Positions 27,670-36,860 of a stretch of 64,000 nt of DNA are shown piece after piece. This DNA comes from Dokdonella sp. Lineage in GTDB: Bacteria > Pseudomonadota > Gammaproteobacteria > Xanthomonadales > Rhodanobacteraceae. Numbering within the stretch: the first letter of the stretch is position 1; every line of letters starts with the position of its first letter. The stretch covers positions 558,001 to 622,000 of the forward strand of contig JADJQH010000008.1 of NCBI GenBank assembly GCA_016712865.1, read 5' to 3'. Under the pieces are notes generated by a model, which was given only the letters and a program-made list of their open reading frames with translations, was not told where the DNA came from and did no database searches. The translations under genes were made by a program, and so were the position numbers.

Positions 27670-30153
27670 TCAGCTTCCGCGGCGCAGGACCAGCATCGGT
27701 GGCGTGCGCGCGATGCGACGGGTTCCCAGCAGTCCGGCAAGCATCACCAGCAAGGCCGATGCCACGGCGACAACCGCAAGGCCGAATGCCGGTGGCCGGA
27801 AGCCCTGCATGTTGAAGACTTCGCTGGCGAGCACCACGCTGGTCGCCGCAGTTCCGAGGCCGGAGATGGCGCCTGCCAGCAGGCCAAGTGCACCGAATTC
27901 GCCAAGGATGGCCAGGTTGACCTGCCGGCGGTCGGCTCCGAGCGTGCGCAGCAGCGCCGTTTCGAAGCGGCGCTCCTCGGCGGTGGAGGCCAAGGCGCCA
28001 AGCAATACCATGACGCCGGCAGCCAGACTGAATGCCAATACCCACGACACCGAAGTCGTCACTTTCTGGATGACGTCGCGCACCCGGTCGAGGATGGAGT
28101 TCACATCCACCAGGGACAGGTTCGGCATGTCCCTGGACAGTGCGGCAAGTGCGCTGGAGCCGTTGGCAAGATGGAAACTGGATATGAGGCTGTGCGGTAG
28201 TGGATCGCCATGCGCCGGATCGAGCATGAGGAAGAAATTGACCCGGAACGAATCCCAGTCGACCTCGCGCACGCTGCTGATCGCCGCGCGCAGATCCTGA
28301 TCGCCAAAGCGCAAGGTGAGGGTGTCGCCGAGCTTGAGCTTGAGCATTTCCATCCAGTTGCTGCTCACCGACAGCTGCGCGGCAGGCGGCGCATCCTCGA
28401 ACCAGGTGCCTTCGATGAGCGTGTTGGCTTCGGGCAGGGTGGAGCTCCAGGAAACGCGCACCTCTCCCTCGATCCTGCGACTGGCTTCTTCGTCGCCCGC
28501 ACCCAGGTGCAGGGCCGGATCCTTGCCATTGATGGCGACCAGCTTGCCGGCGGCCAGCGGCAGCAGGCTGAAATTGTCGGCGCCGAGCGTGCGCAGCCGA
28601 TCCTCGAATCCCGCGCGTTGGTCGGACTGCAGGTTGAGGACGAAATAATTGGGCGTGTCCGCCGGCAATTCCGCACGCCAGCGCTCGAGCAGGGAGGGGC
28701 CCACCACGGCCAACAGATCAAGTGCTGTCAGGCTCAAGGCCAGTGCAGTGACCTGGATCATTGTCAGGCGCTTGCGTCTGCCGAGATTGGCCAGCCCGAA
28801 GCGCAGCGCGCCCGGCCAGTTGCGACCGACGGCACGCAGGAGGCGCAGGACCAGCAGGGTGAACAGGCTGGCCAGCAGGCCCACCGCAAACAATCCGCAC
28901 GCCAACACGAGGGCCAGGGTCAGCGAATTGCTTTGCGTCATCAGCAGGCCGGCGCTGACCGCGAGCGGCAGCAAGTAGAGCACATCAAACCGGCGCAAAC
29001 GGGTTTGCATGTCCTGGCGGAACACGCGCATTGGCTCGACGTCACGCAGCCGCAGCAGCGGCGGCAGGGCAAACCCGATCAACACGGCCAGGCCGATGGC
29101 AACGGCCGCGAACACGGGTGCGAATGGAATCGGCGCCGGAGCGGTGCCCAGCATCGGTCCGGCAAAGGCGAATGCCGCCTGATGCAGGGCCAGGCCAATG
29201 GCTCCACCCGCGGCGAAAGCCGGCAGTGCCAACATGCCGAGTTCCAGCAGCAGCGCAAGCAGGATCTCGTTGCGGCTGGCGCCAAGGCAACGCAACAAGG
29301 CCACCTCTTCCGTCTTGCGACGTGCAAAGCGCTGCGCCGCAAGCGCCACCGCAACGCCGGCCAGCAGTACCGCAAGCAGCGCCGCCATGCGCAGGAAGTT
29401 TTCCCCGCGCTTGAGAGTCGTCCTCAGGTTGGCCTGGGCGTCGGCAATCGTCGTCAAGCGCGCGTTGTCCGGCAGGCGCGGCTTTGCCCAGTTCGAAAAG
29501 CGCTCAATGGCATCGGCGTCACCGGCAAGCATGAGCCGATAGCTTGCACGGCTGCCGACGCCGAGCAGGCCACTGGATTCGGCGTCCCGCAGGTTCATCA
29601 TCATGGCCGGGGCAAACTGCACCACCGCGCTGCCGGCTGCGCGAATCAATTCGCCGGCAATTCGATAGTCGCGTCCGCCCAGTTGCACGACATCACCAAT
29701 GCCGCTTTGCAGCGTTGCGCCCACCGCGTGATCAATGTAGACCTCGCCGTTGGCGGGTGCTCCCACGCGTTGCTGCAATCCTTGTGCATTGGCCACCACC
29801 AGTTCCCCGCGCAAGGGAAAATCCCCGTCGACGGCACGGATTTCAGTGAACTGGCTGCGGCCATCGGCAAACAGCACGCTGGCGAACTCGATGCTGCGGC
29901 TGCTGGTCAGTCCAAAGCCGGCGGCCTGTGCGGAGAATTCTTCGGGCAGTGCGCTGCGCGAAGCGCTGATGCCGAGGTTGCCGCCCATCAGGTCCGCGGC
30001 AGAACCAAGCAGGGTATGTTCGACGCGACTGGCCAGGGTGCCTACGGCAGTGAGTGCGGCCACGGCCAGCAGCAGGGCAATGGCCAGGGTCGCCAGTTCA
30101 CCGTGGCGGAACTCGCGGCGCAGGCTGCGCCATGCAAATGCTCCGGTTTTCAT
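27670..30153 (-). CDS. ybbP: FtsX-like ABC permease (YbbP family)
   Basis: Large permease (827 aa) of the lipoprotein-export/macrolide-exporter superfamily, paired with the YbbA ATPase. It has an N-terminal membrane anchor (LATLAIALLLAVAALTAVG), a periplasmic domain, a four-helix FtsX block (about 260-430), a central pair of helices, a second periplasmic region and a final FtsX block with RRFETALLRTLGADRRQV and ARTPPMLVLR. This duplicated FtsX layout is typical of YbbP. The family is linked to tesA in many Proteobacteria, as here. The transported substrate is not known. The start codon overlaps the ybbA stop (ATGA). Confidence 0.93.
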   Translation of the reverse strand: MKTGAFAWRSLRREFRHGELATLAIALLLAVAALTAVGTLASRVEHTLLGSAADLMGGNLGISASRSALPEEFSAQAAGFGLTSSRSIEFASVLFADGRSQFTEIRAVDGDFPLRGELVVANAQGLQQRVGAPANGEVYIDHAVGATLQSGIGDVVQLGGRDYRIAGELIRAAGSAVVQFAPAMMMNLRDAESSGLLGVGSRASYRLMLAGDADAIERFSNWAKPRLPDNARLTTIADAQANLRTTLKRGENFLRMAALLAVLLAGVAVALAAQRFARRKTEEVALLRCLGASRNEILLALLLELGMLALPAFAAGGAIGLALHQAAFAFAGPMLGTAPAPIPFAPVFAAVAIGLAVLIGFALPPLLRLRDVEPMRVFRQDMQTRLRRFDVLYLLPLAVSAGLLMTQSNSLTLALVLACGLFAVGLLASLFTLLVLRLLRAVGRNWPGALRFGLANLGRRKRLTMIQVTALALSLTALDLLAVVGPSLLERWRAELPADTPNYFVLNLQSDQRAGFEDRLRTLGADNFSLLPLAAGKLVAINGKDPALHLGAGDEEASRRIEGEVRVSWSSTLPEANTLIEGTWFEDAPPAAQLSVSSNWMEMLKLKLGDTLTLRFGDQDLRAAISSVREVDWDSFRVNFFLMLDPAHGDPLPHSLISSFHLANGSSALAALSRDMPNLSLVDVNSILDRVRDVIQKVTTSVSWVLAFSLAAGVMVLLGALASTAEERRFETALLRTLGADRRQVNLAILGEFGALGLLAGAISGLGTAATSVVLASEVFNMQGFRPPAFGLAVVAVASALLVMLAGLLGTRRIARTPPMLVLRRGS

Positions 30154-30839
30154 GCCTCACCCATGACGATGCGACCGTCACTCAGGCGAACGCTGCGCTG
30201 GCAGCGGGCAGCCAGGCTTTGGTCGTGGCTGACCATGACCAGGGTGGTCGCATGCTCCCGATTGAGGGAGAACAACAGGTCGCTGATGGCGGCACCCGTG
30301 CGTTGATCGAGATTGCCGGTCGGTTCATCCGCAAACAGGAGCTTGGGCCGGTGCACGAACGCGCGTGCAATGGCGACCCGCTGCTGCTCGCCACCACTGA
30401 GCTGGTGCGGGTAGTGATGCAGGCGCGCCGAGAGGCCAACGTCTGCCAGCGCCCGCGCCGCGCGTTGCCGCGCATCCGCAAGGCCTTCCAATTCGAGCGG
30501 CAGCATGACGTTTTCTTCGGCATTCAGCGCCGGCAGCAGATGGAACGATTGAAACACGAAGCCAACCATGCGACGGCGAACCCGCGCCCGCGCTTCCTCA
30601 TCCAGAGCGTCGAGCGTGTGTCCACCGAGGGTGACCGAGCCGCTGCTGGGTCGGTCGAGGCCGGCCAGCAGGCCGAGCAGGGTTGTCTTGCCGGAACCGG
30701 AGACGCCGACGATGGCCAGGCTCGATCCTTCTTCGACACTCAAGCTCACGTCATCGAGAATGGTCAGCGAACCATCGGGGCCGGTGACGGTTTTGCTAAG
30801 CTTGTCTGCACTGAGTACGAGACTGGATTGCGCGTTCAT
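30150..30839 (-). CDS. ybbA: ABC transporter ATPase YbbA
   Basis: ATPase (229 aa) of the LolD/MacB type. Walker [13 protein letters not shown]-loop [20 protein letters not shown], signature [15 protein letters not shown], Walker [13 protein letters not shown] and H-loop SHD are all intact. It works with the YbbP permease encoded next. The ATG (first base 30839) overlaps the ATG of divergent tesA by two bases on the palindrome CATG, so each promoter must lie within the coding region of the other gene. On its own strand an AAGGA stands about 11 bases upstream. Confidence 0.95.
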   Translation of the reverse strand: MNAQSSLVLSADKLSKTVTGPDGSLTILDDVSLSVEEGSSLAIVGVSGSGKTTLLGLLAGLDRPSSGSVTLGGHTLDALDEEARARVRRRMVGFVFQSFHLLPALNAEENVMLPLELEGLADARQRAARALADVGLSARLHHYPHQLSGGEQQRVAIARAFVHRPKLLFADEPTGNLDQRTGAAISDLLFSLNREHATTLVMVSHDQSLAARCQRSVRLSDGRIVMGEA

Positions 30840-31455
30840 GCTGCGTTGGTTCCTTGTTGTCTTGCTCGCGGCCCTGGCACCTTCGGCGTGGGCTGCGTCA
30901 CCGGTTCAACGGATTGTCGTGTTGGGTGATTCCCTGTCTGCCGCCTACGGCTTGCAGGCGGGCAGCGGTTGGGTCGATTTGTTGCGGTCCAGGCTTGAAA
31001 CGCACAGCCCGGCGTACCAGGTGGTCAATGCATCCATCAGCGGCGAAACCACCGCAGGAGGTCTGGCGCGCATGCCGGAAGCGCTTTCCGGCAACACCCC
31101 GGCTGTCGTCATACTCGAACTCGGCGCCAACGATGCCTTGCGCGGATTGCCGCTGGAGGCGCCGCGCACGAACCTCTCGCGCATCATCGAGATGTGCCAG
31201 GCGGCTGGTGCACGCGTGCTTCTGGTGGGGACGGAGATTCCGGTCAACTACGGACCTCAATATCGCGACGGATTGCGCACTATGTATCGGGATCTGGCGC
31301 GCGATTTCAACGTGCCATTGGTCCCGTTCCTGCTGGACGGCGTGGCGCTGGATGCCGCGCTGATGCAGGACGATGGCTTGCACCCCAATGCCCGGGCGCA
31401 ACCGCGTGTTCTGGAGAATGTCTGGCCTGCGCTTGAGGGCATGCTCAAGCGCTGA
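30838..31455 (+). CDS. tesA: Arylesterase / acyl-CoA thioesterase I (TesA family)
   Basis: Periplasmic SGNH-hydrolase (205 aa) that cleaves short esters, thioesters and lysophospholipids. The signal peptide (LRWFLVVLLAALAPSAWAA) is followed by block I VVLGDSLSAAYGL with the nucleophile Ser, block III ELGANDALRG, and block V DGLHPNARA with the catalytic Asp/His. Length matches E. coli TesA. It is divergent from ybbA, as in E. coli, but the two start codons overlap here rather than being separated. No clear ribosome-binding site is visible, only a weak GGA. Confidence 0.95.
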   Translation: MLRWFLVVLLAALAPSAWAASPVQRIVVLGDSLSAAYGLQAGSGWVDLLRSRLETHSPAYQVVNASISGETTAGGLARMPEALSGNTPAVVILELGANDALRGLPLEAPRTNLSRIIEMCQAAGARVLLVGTEIPVNYGPQYRDGLRTMYRDLARDFNVPLVPFLLDGVALDAALMQDDGLHPNARAQPRVLENVWPALEGMLKR

Positions 31456-31572
31456 GCGGAAACCCGGTGGACGGCACTGCTTCGTGGCCTGTTGATGCGC
31501 CGCTGGCCCAGTCCCGTTCGTCCAGAATCCCATGACCTTGCCCGTGGCAGGCCTGTCGAAGGACGAGAGCGT

Positions 31573-31654
31573 GGCGTCTTGATTCCGTTCATGGTTCGAC
31601 AGGCCTGTCCTGAGCACAGTCGAAGGGCTCACCACGAACGGAAACTGCTTGTTT
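31573..31654 (+). repeat. Dispersed palindromic repeat, copy 2
   Basis: Contains CCGTTCATGGTTCGAC...GGGCTCACCACGAACGG, whose outer parts are inverted repeats, around AGGCCTGTCCTGAGCACAG. A diverged copy is at 21269-21347. It lies between tesA and the convergent response-regulator gene and may act as a transcription end. Confidence 0.8.
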
Positions 31655-31663
31655 CACGTAGCC

Positions 31664-32227
31664 CTAGCGAGGCGGAGTTTCGCGAACGGGTCGCTTGGCC
31701 AGCTTGCGCTGCAGGGTGCGGCGATGCAGGCCGAGACGCCTTGCCGCTTCCGAGATGTTCCCCTCGCAATCGTTCAATACGCGCTGGATGTGTTCCCACT
31801 CCAGGCGCTTGAGCGGCGGCGGTGCATCCGGCAGCTTCAGGTCCGCGGCCTGCTGCTGCACCGAATTTCCGAGCAGTGCCTGCACCACCTGGTCGGCATC
31901 CACCGGTTTGGCCAGGTAATCGTGCGCGCCGCGCTTGATGGCCTCCACTGCGGTGGCGATGGAGGCATAGCCGGTCAGCAGCAGGATGCGCGCATCCGGA
32001 ACCTCGCGGTTGAAGGACGGGATCAGGCCAAGGCCGCTTTCCGTTCCGAGCTTGAGGTCAAGCACGATGTAGCGGGGCTTGAATTCGGCGCACAGGGCCA
32101 ATGCTTCCTTGCCGTTGTGAGCACCGCGCACCTCGAAGCCGCGCGTGGAGAGCGCGCGTCCAAGAACCTGGTTGAAAACCGCGTCGTCGTCGACGAGCAG
32201 GATGCGACCGTTCGCTTCATGATTCAT
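31664..32227 (-). CDS. RegA/PrrA-type response regulator
   Basis: Two-component response regulator (187 aa). The receiver domain has the acidic pocket LLVDDDA, phospho-acceptor Asp57 in YIVLDLKLG and the Lys of LAKPVDADQV. A proline-rich linker leads to a Fis-type helix-turn-helix (IQRVLNDCEGNISEAARRLG, LHRRTLQRKL). This compact layout is that of RegA/PrrA/ActR regulators, which control respiratory and redox genes. It overlaps the sensor gene by 11 bases. Targets are not known. Confidence 0.92.
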   Translation of the reverse strand: MNHEANGRILLVDDDAVFNQVLGRALSTRGFEVRGAHNGKEALALCAEFKPRYIVLDLKLGTESGLGLIPSFNREVPDARILLLTGYASIATAVEAIKRGAHDYLAKPVDADQVVQALLGNSVQQQAADLKLPDAPPPLKRLEWEHIQRVLNDCEGNISEAARRLGLHRRTLQRKLAKRPVRETPPR

Positions 32228-33539
32228 GGGTGAAATTGTCCAGCGTTTTGAGCGGTAGAAGCAATCGCAAGCGGGTGCCGCCACCTGTGGCGGGGTAGGC
32301 GACCAGGGACCCACCGTAGCGATCAGCGGTGGCATTGGCCAGGGCCAGTCCCAGGCCGAGGCCATGCTGCTTGGTGGTCTGGAAGCGCATGCCTGCACTG
32401 GAGAGGTCGGCCTCGCGCATGCCCTTGCCGTGGTCCCGCACGTCGATGGCCAGCGATTCCCGGTCGCGCCCGACCACCAGCTCCACGCGGGTATTGCCGC
32501 ATGCGCGCGAAGCGTCGGCGGCGTTGTTTAGCAGGTTGACCAGCGCATGCTGCAGGGCCGGGACTACCTCGATCGATCGCTGGGCGAGGTCCGGGTCAAG
32601 CCTGAATTCCACTTCCACTTCCGGGCGCAGCAGGGCGAACGAATCGCGGGTCGAATCGAACAGGCGTGCCACGCTCAAACGTTCGGCAACGCCACTCAAC
32701 TGGTTGCTGCCCACTTTCACCAATTGGCGCAGGATGTCCCGGCAGCGGTCGGCCTGGCTGATCAGCAGTTCGACATCCGCCGCCAAGGTTTCCTGCTGAG
32801 CGCTTTCCCTTGCCAGCTCCCCGAGCAGGGTGCGCATGGTCGAAAGCGGCGTATTCAACTCGTGCGCGGTGCTGGCTGCTTGCGTGGCGATGGCCAGGAT
32901 GCCCTGGTCGCGCAAGGCGCGTTCGCGCTCATGTTCGGCCTCTGCCTGTTGCGCGCGCAGGGCGCGGGCAAGTCGTGCGATGAAGAATCCCAGCATGCCT
33001 GCAGTAATGGCAAAGCTGATGGCCATGCCGGTGAGATGAAGATTGAACAGGCCCGAGGCCCCTTCGCCACTGACCTGTGGCAGCGCCTGCGAGTGATGCA
33101 TGAGAAAGAAATAGGTGCCCACCGAGAGCACCGCCACGATGGAAACGGAGCGCAGCGGCAGTGCGGTCGCCGCAAGCGTGATCGGCATCACCAGCAGCGA
33201 GATGAAGGGATTGCTGGCGCCGCCGGTCAGGTACAACAGGTAACCGAGAACCAGGGTGTCCACGGCGATGTGGGCAACCGGCTCCCAGGCGGCGATGCGC
33301 GTGCGCTGGCGCAGGCGCCAGAAGGCGAGCACGCTGAATACCGCGAGCATGGCGATTCCTGCGCACAGCGAACCAACTGGAATGGGCAAATCCAGCACCC
33401 AGGTCACGAACGCAATGGTCAGGCTCTGGCCTGCAATTGCGCACAGACGCAGCCATGCCAGGCTTCGAACCAGTTGTCGTGGGCCATGTGGCCAGCTCTT
33501 GCCGGCGTGTTGCAGCACCAGTGTGTCCCCCGCGATCAC
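32217..33539 (-). CDS. RegB/PrrB-type redox sensor histidine kinase
   Basis: Membrane sensor kinase (440 aa). About six membrane segments fill residues 25-190 and include the quinone-site heptapeptide GGASNPF at 106-112, typical of RegB. The H-box AHELNTPLST holds His226, and a Cys lies at 266 in QADRCRDIL, equivalent to the redox-active His225/Cys265 pair of Rhodobacter RegB. The ATPase domain shows NLLNNAADAS, DHGKGM and GLGLGLALANATADRYGG. The GTG start (33539) is the likely one. Together with the overlapping regulator gene it should form a respiration-linked redox switch. Confidence 0.93.
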   Translation of the reverse strand: MIAGDTLVLQHAGKSWPHGPRQLVRSLAWLRLCAIAGQSLTIAFVTWVLDLPIPVGSLCAGIAMLAVFSVLAFWRLRQRTRIAAWEPVAHIAVDTLVLGYLLYLTGGASNPFISLLVMPITLAATALPLRSVSIVAVLSVGTYFFLMHHSQALPQVSGEGASGLFNLHLTGMAISFAITAGMLGFFIARLARALRAQQAEAEHERERALRDQGILAIATQAASTAHELNTPLSTMRTLLGELARESAQQETLAADVELLISQADRCRDILRQLVKVGSNQLSGVAERLSVARLFDSTRDSFALLRPEVEVEFRLDPDLAQRSIEVVPALQHALVNLLNNAADASRACGNTRVELVVGRDRESLAIDVRDHGKGMREADLSSAGMRFQTTKQHGLGLGLALANATADRYGGSLVAYPATGGGTRLRLLLPLKTLDNFTHES

Positions 33540-33624
33540 GTTGCGCGAGCATATCAGCCTGCAATCGGCAAATACCCCTGCGTGCGAAGCCCCGACATCC
33601 CTGCTGGATGCGGGCGGAGCGTGC

Positions 33625-34290
33625 TCAGCGCGTGGCCGTGGCGACGGCGGGTACTGCCGTGGCTTTGAACTGTTGCAGCAACGCGCGCAAGGTGAGCGCC
33701 ACGCATGCGGCGATCAGCGCCGAGGCGCAGACATCCGAGAGGTAGTGCCGCTCCATGTTGATGCGCGCAAGGACGACGAAAACGGCGATCCCCAGCAGCA
33801 GGGTGCGCAACCAGATGCGTGATGTCGATGCCGCCAGCGGCAGCAGCAGTCCGAAATAGAATGCGCCGTGGCCCGAAGGGAACGAGCCGCCGCCCATGAA
33901 CCACATCGCCGACCAGTCCGTCGATGCCAGCAGGTCCACCGGTCGCACACGGCCAAAAGTGTTCTTGCCGAGGATCATCAGCAGGTTGGTTGAGGCCTGG
34001 ACCAGTGCGACGGAGACCAGGGTCTGCCCGGGCAGGCGATACCGCAGCCTGTTTCGAGAGATCACCAGCAAGGCGGTTCCCACGACGATGCAGAGGCTGG
34101 ATGCAAGCCAGTAGGAGAGCTTCACGCCGAAGATGGTGTCGAGAACGCCTATGCTTCCAACCATCAAGGGTGAGGCGGCCAATCCGCTGTCATGGACCCA
34201 GCGTGCCAATGGCAGGTCCAGCCACAGCAGGCCGATGCACATCAAGGCCAATGCGATCAGGGCGACGCTCGCCAGTACGCGTTTGCTCAT
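33625..34290 (-). CDS. PAP2-family phosphatase
   Basis: Membrane phosphatase (221 aa) of the phosphatidic acid phosphatase/undecaprenyl-PP phosphatase superfamily. Five to six membrane segments are visible, with the three catalytic motifs KNTFGRVRP, FPSGHGAF and the RHYLSDV block in order. This reaction removes phosphate from lipid phosphates such as PgpB or LpxE/F substrates; the exact lipid cannot be told. It is divergent from dgkA, which phosphorylates diacylglycerol, so the pair may serve lipid turnover. The ATG at 34290 opens a normal N-terminal membrane segment. Confidence 0.9.
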   Translation of the reverse strand: MSKRVLASVALIALALMCIGLLWLDLPLARWVHDSGLAASPLMVGSIGVLDTIFGVKLSYWLASSLCIVVGTALLVISRNRLRYRLPGQTLVSVALVQASTNLLMILGKNTFGRVRPVDLLASTDWSAMWFMGGGSFPSGHGAFYFGLLLPLAASTSRIWLRTLLLGIAVFVVLARINMERHYLSDVCASALIAACVALTLRALLQQFKATAVPAVATATR

Positions 34291-34401
34291 GCACGCTCCG
34301 GGTGGTCAAGCGGTATCGATCCGTACCCGCGTGTACCACCGGGAGGGCCTCGACTTTATGGCATCATATCTCGTTGACCAATCCGTTTTAAGAGCAGGTG
34401 C

Positions 34402-34773
34402 ATGCCCAGTAGCGAACCGCGCGGACCCAGGCAGATTGGTCGCGCCCTTGTTTGGTCATGGAAAGGCTTGCGCGCGGCATGGCGGCATGAAGCCTCGTTC
34501 CGTCTTGAAGCATATTTGAGCGTGGTCCTGTTTCCCCTAGGGTTTTGGCTGGGTCAGGATGCGATTGAAAAGGCAATGCTCTGTGGCAGCCTGATCCTGG
34601 TGTTGTCGGCTGAGCTGCTCAATTCGGCAATCGAGGCCGTGGTCGACAAGGCAAGTCCCGAGTTTCACGAATTGGCCGGGCGCGCCAAGGACATGGGGTC
34701 GGCCGCGGTTTTCCTGCTCATGCTCAATGTGATGATGTGTTGGGGCCTTGTGCTCGGGCAACGATTTTTCTAG
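34402..34773 (+). CDS. dgkA: Diacylglycerol kinase
   Basis: Small integral-membrane kinase (123 aa) that returns diacylglycerol to phosphatidic acid. The family signature ELLNSAIEAVVDK carries the catalytic Glu, followed by HELAGRAKDMGSAAVF, with three membrane segments. The N-terminal amphipathic part (ALVWSWKGLRAAWRHEASFR) is typical. Length matches E. coli DgkA. It follows a divergent PAP2 gene and precedes a TerC-type gene by 17 bases. Confidence 0.95.
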   Translation: MPSSEPRGPRQIGRALVWSWKGLRAAWRHEASFRLEAYLSVVLFPLGFWLGQDAIEKAMLCGSLILVLSAELLNSAIEAVVDKASPEFHELAGRAKDMGSAAVFLLMLNVMMCWGLVLGQRFF

Positions 34774-34790
34774 ACAGCGACACCACGTGA

Positions 34791-35522
34791 ATGCTTGAAC
34801 TTCTGCTGGATCCACAATTCTGGGTGGCCCTGTTCACCCTGGCGACGCTGGAGATCGTCCTCGGCGTCGACAATCTGGTGTTCGTCTCCATTGCGGTCAG
34901 TCGCCTTGCTCCCGAGCAACGGCCGCTGGCGCGCAAGATCGGCCTTGGCCTTGCCTGCATCACCCGCATCGCATTGTTGCTGGTGCTGTCCTTCCTGGCT
35001 GGCCTCGATGACGAGAAGCTCGGCTTGTTCGAGCTGGCGGACCAGGTGATTTCGCTGCGCGACCTGATCCTGATCGGCGGCGGCCTGTTCCTGCTGGTGA
35101 AGGCGGTGATGGAAATCCACAACGAGCTGGAAGGCTTTGCGTCCCCGAACGCGGAAGGCCACGTGTTTGCCTCGTTCACCGTGGTCATCCTGCAGATCGC
35201 GGTCATCGACATCGTGTTCTCGCTGGATTCGGTGATCACCGCGATCGGCATGGTCAACCAGGTCGTGGTCATGGTGCTGGCCATCATCCTTGCCGTTGCA
35301 GTGATGATCTTTGCCTCCAATCCGGTCGGGGATTTCATCGACCGGCATCCGACCCTGCGCATGCTGGCGCTGGCCTTCCTGATTCTGGTGGGCGTGGTGC
35401 TGATCGCCGACGGCCTCGAGTTCCATGTGCCGCGCGGCTATGTGTATTTCGCCATGGGTTTCTCCATCGTGGTGGAAATGCTGAACCTGATGGCGCGCAG
35501 GAAGGCCAGTCGCGGAACGTGA
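34791..35522 (+). CDS. TerC-family membrane protein
   Basis: Polytopic membrane protein (243 aa) of the TerC family, some members of which act in metal-ion (notably manganese) efflux or metal supply to exported enzymes. The family core is visible: LEIVLGVDNLVF near the start and VIDIVFSLDSVITAIGM in the middle, both with acidic residues inside membrane segments, plus about seven segments in total. No extra CBS or CorC domain is attached. A hairpin AGCCGG/CCGGCT follows the stop without a T-run. Confidence 0.88.
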   Translation: MLELLLDPQFWVALFTLATLEIVLGVDNLVFVSIAVSRLAPEQRPLARKIGLGLACITRIALLLVLSFLAGLDDEKLGLFELADQVISLRDLILIGGGLFLLVKAVMEIHNELEGFASPNAEGHVFASFTVVILQIAVIDIVFSLDSVITAIGMVNQVVVMVLAIILAVAVMIFASNPVGDFIDRHPTLRMLALAFLILVGVVLIADGLEFHVPRGYVYFAMGFSIVVEMLNLMARRKASRGT

Positions 35523-35595
35523 TGTACAGCCGGACAAGCCGGCTGGCATACGCGCACGGTTAGAATGGGCGGTATCGTCGCCTGGAATCACTGCC

Positions 35596-36804
35596 GTGTC
35601 CGAATCCATCGAGTATCCCGCGCTGTACCTCAAGCGCGGCGAGGATGCGCGTCTGCGCGCAGGTCATCTCTGGGTGTTTTCCAACGAAGTGGATGTCGCG
35701 CGCTCGCCACTTGCGGATTTTGAGCCAGGGCAGGCGTGTGCCATCGCCGACCATCGCGGCAAGCCGCTGGGCGTCGGTTACGTCAATCCCGCCTCGCTGA
35801 TCTGCGCGCGCCTGGTCAATCGCGGCATCGACCATGCGCTGGACCGCTCGCTTTTCGTGCACCGCTTCAAGGTGGCGCTTGCCTTGCGAGAGCGGCTGTT
35901 CGAGGAGCCTTGGTATCGACTGGTGTTCGGGGAATCCGATGGTCTGCCGGGCTTGACCGTCGACCGCTTTGGCGACGTGCTGGTGGCACAGGCCACCACT
36001 GCCGGCATGGAACGACTGAAGGGTGAAATCGAGGCGGCGCTGGCCAAGGTGTTCAAGCCGCGCCAGCTGTGGTGGAAGAACGACGCTTCGATTCGTTCCC
36101 TGGAAAATCTGCCCGAATACGCCGACCTTGCGCTCGGGGAGCCGATTGATGCGCCCCTGATCGTGCGCGAAGCCGGCCTGGAGTTCGAGTGCAATCCGGT
36201 ATCGGGGCAGAAAACCGGATGGTTCTATGACCAGCGCGGCAATCGTGATCAGCTGGCGCGCCTGGTCAAGGGCAAGCGCGTGCTCGACATGTTCAGCTAT
36301 CTGGGTGGCTGGGGGCTGCGTGCCGCCCGCGATGGTGCCAGCGAAGTGGTCTGCGTCGATTCCTCGCCTGCGGCGGTCGATGCCATCACCCGCAACGCGC
36401 AGCGCAACGGTTTGCAGGATCGCGTGCGGGCCGTGCGCGCCGATGCGTTCGATTTTCTCAGGAACTTGCGTGAGCAGCGCGAACGCTTCGATGTGGTGAT
36501 TCTCGACCCGCCGGCGTTCGTCAAGCGCAGGAAGGATCTTGCCGAAGGCCGCATCGCCTATCGCCGCCTGAACGAGCTTGGCATGCAGGTACTGGAACGC
36601 GACGGCATCCTGATCACCTTTTCCTGCTCCCACCACCTGCCGCGCTCGATGCTGCTGGATGGCGTGCAACAGGCGGCGCGCCATCTCGATCGCCAGGCGC
36701 AGATGCTGGTTTCAATGCAACAGGGGCCTGACCATCCGGTGCATCCGGCGATTGCCGAGACCGAATACCTGAAGGGTTTCATCCTGCGCGTCCTGCCCGC
36801 TTGA
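35596..36804 (+). CDS. rlmI: 23S rRNA (cytosine-C5) methyltransferase, RlmI-type
   Basis: Class I SAM-dependent rRNA methyltransferase (402 aa) with an N-terminal PUA domain (about 8-75; LKRGEDARLRAGHLWVFSNE) and a C-terminal methyltransferase domain. Motif I is VLDMFSYLGGWGLRAA, with DAFDFLRNL and the catalytic region VVILDPPAFVK plus ITFSCSHHL with a conserved Cys. E. coli RlmI methylates C1962 of 23S rRNA; specificity is inferred from overall match. The GTG start at 35596 gives the family's N-terminus. Confidence 0.9.
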   Translation: MSESIEYPALYLKRGEDARLRAGHLWVFSNEVDVARSPLADFEPGQACAIADHRGKPLGVGYVNPASLICARLVNRGIDHALDRSLFVHRFKVALALRERLFEEPWYRLVFGESDGLPGLTVDRFGDVLVAQATTAGMERLKGEIEAALAKVFKPRQLWWKNDASIRSLENLPEYADLALGEPIDAPLIVREAGLEFECNPVSGQKTGWFYDQRGNRDQLARLVKGKRVLDMFSYLGGWGLRAARDGASEVVCVDSSPAAVDAITRNAQRNGLQDRVRAVRADAFDFLRNLREQRERFDVVILDPPAFVKRRKDLAEGRIAYRRLNELGMQVLERDGILITFSCSHHLPRSMLLDGVQQAARHLDRQAQMLVSMQQGPDHPVHPAIAETEYLKGFILRVLPA

Positions 36805-36860
36805 GCGGTCTGCTGACATAATGCGCAATCACTTTCCACGCCCTGGCGACAATTCATCCG

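Noticed and set aside
28210-30306. A 698-codon open frame on the plus strand opposite ybbP
   Set aside because: It is the antisense frame of a strongly supported permease gene; its composition (Gln, His, Arg and Gly rich) is what a high-GC antisense frame gives, and no family motif is present.
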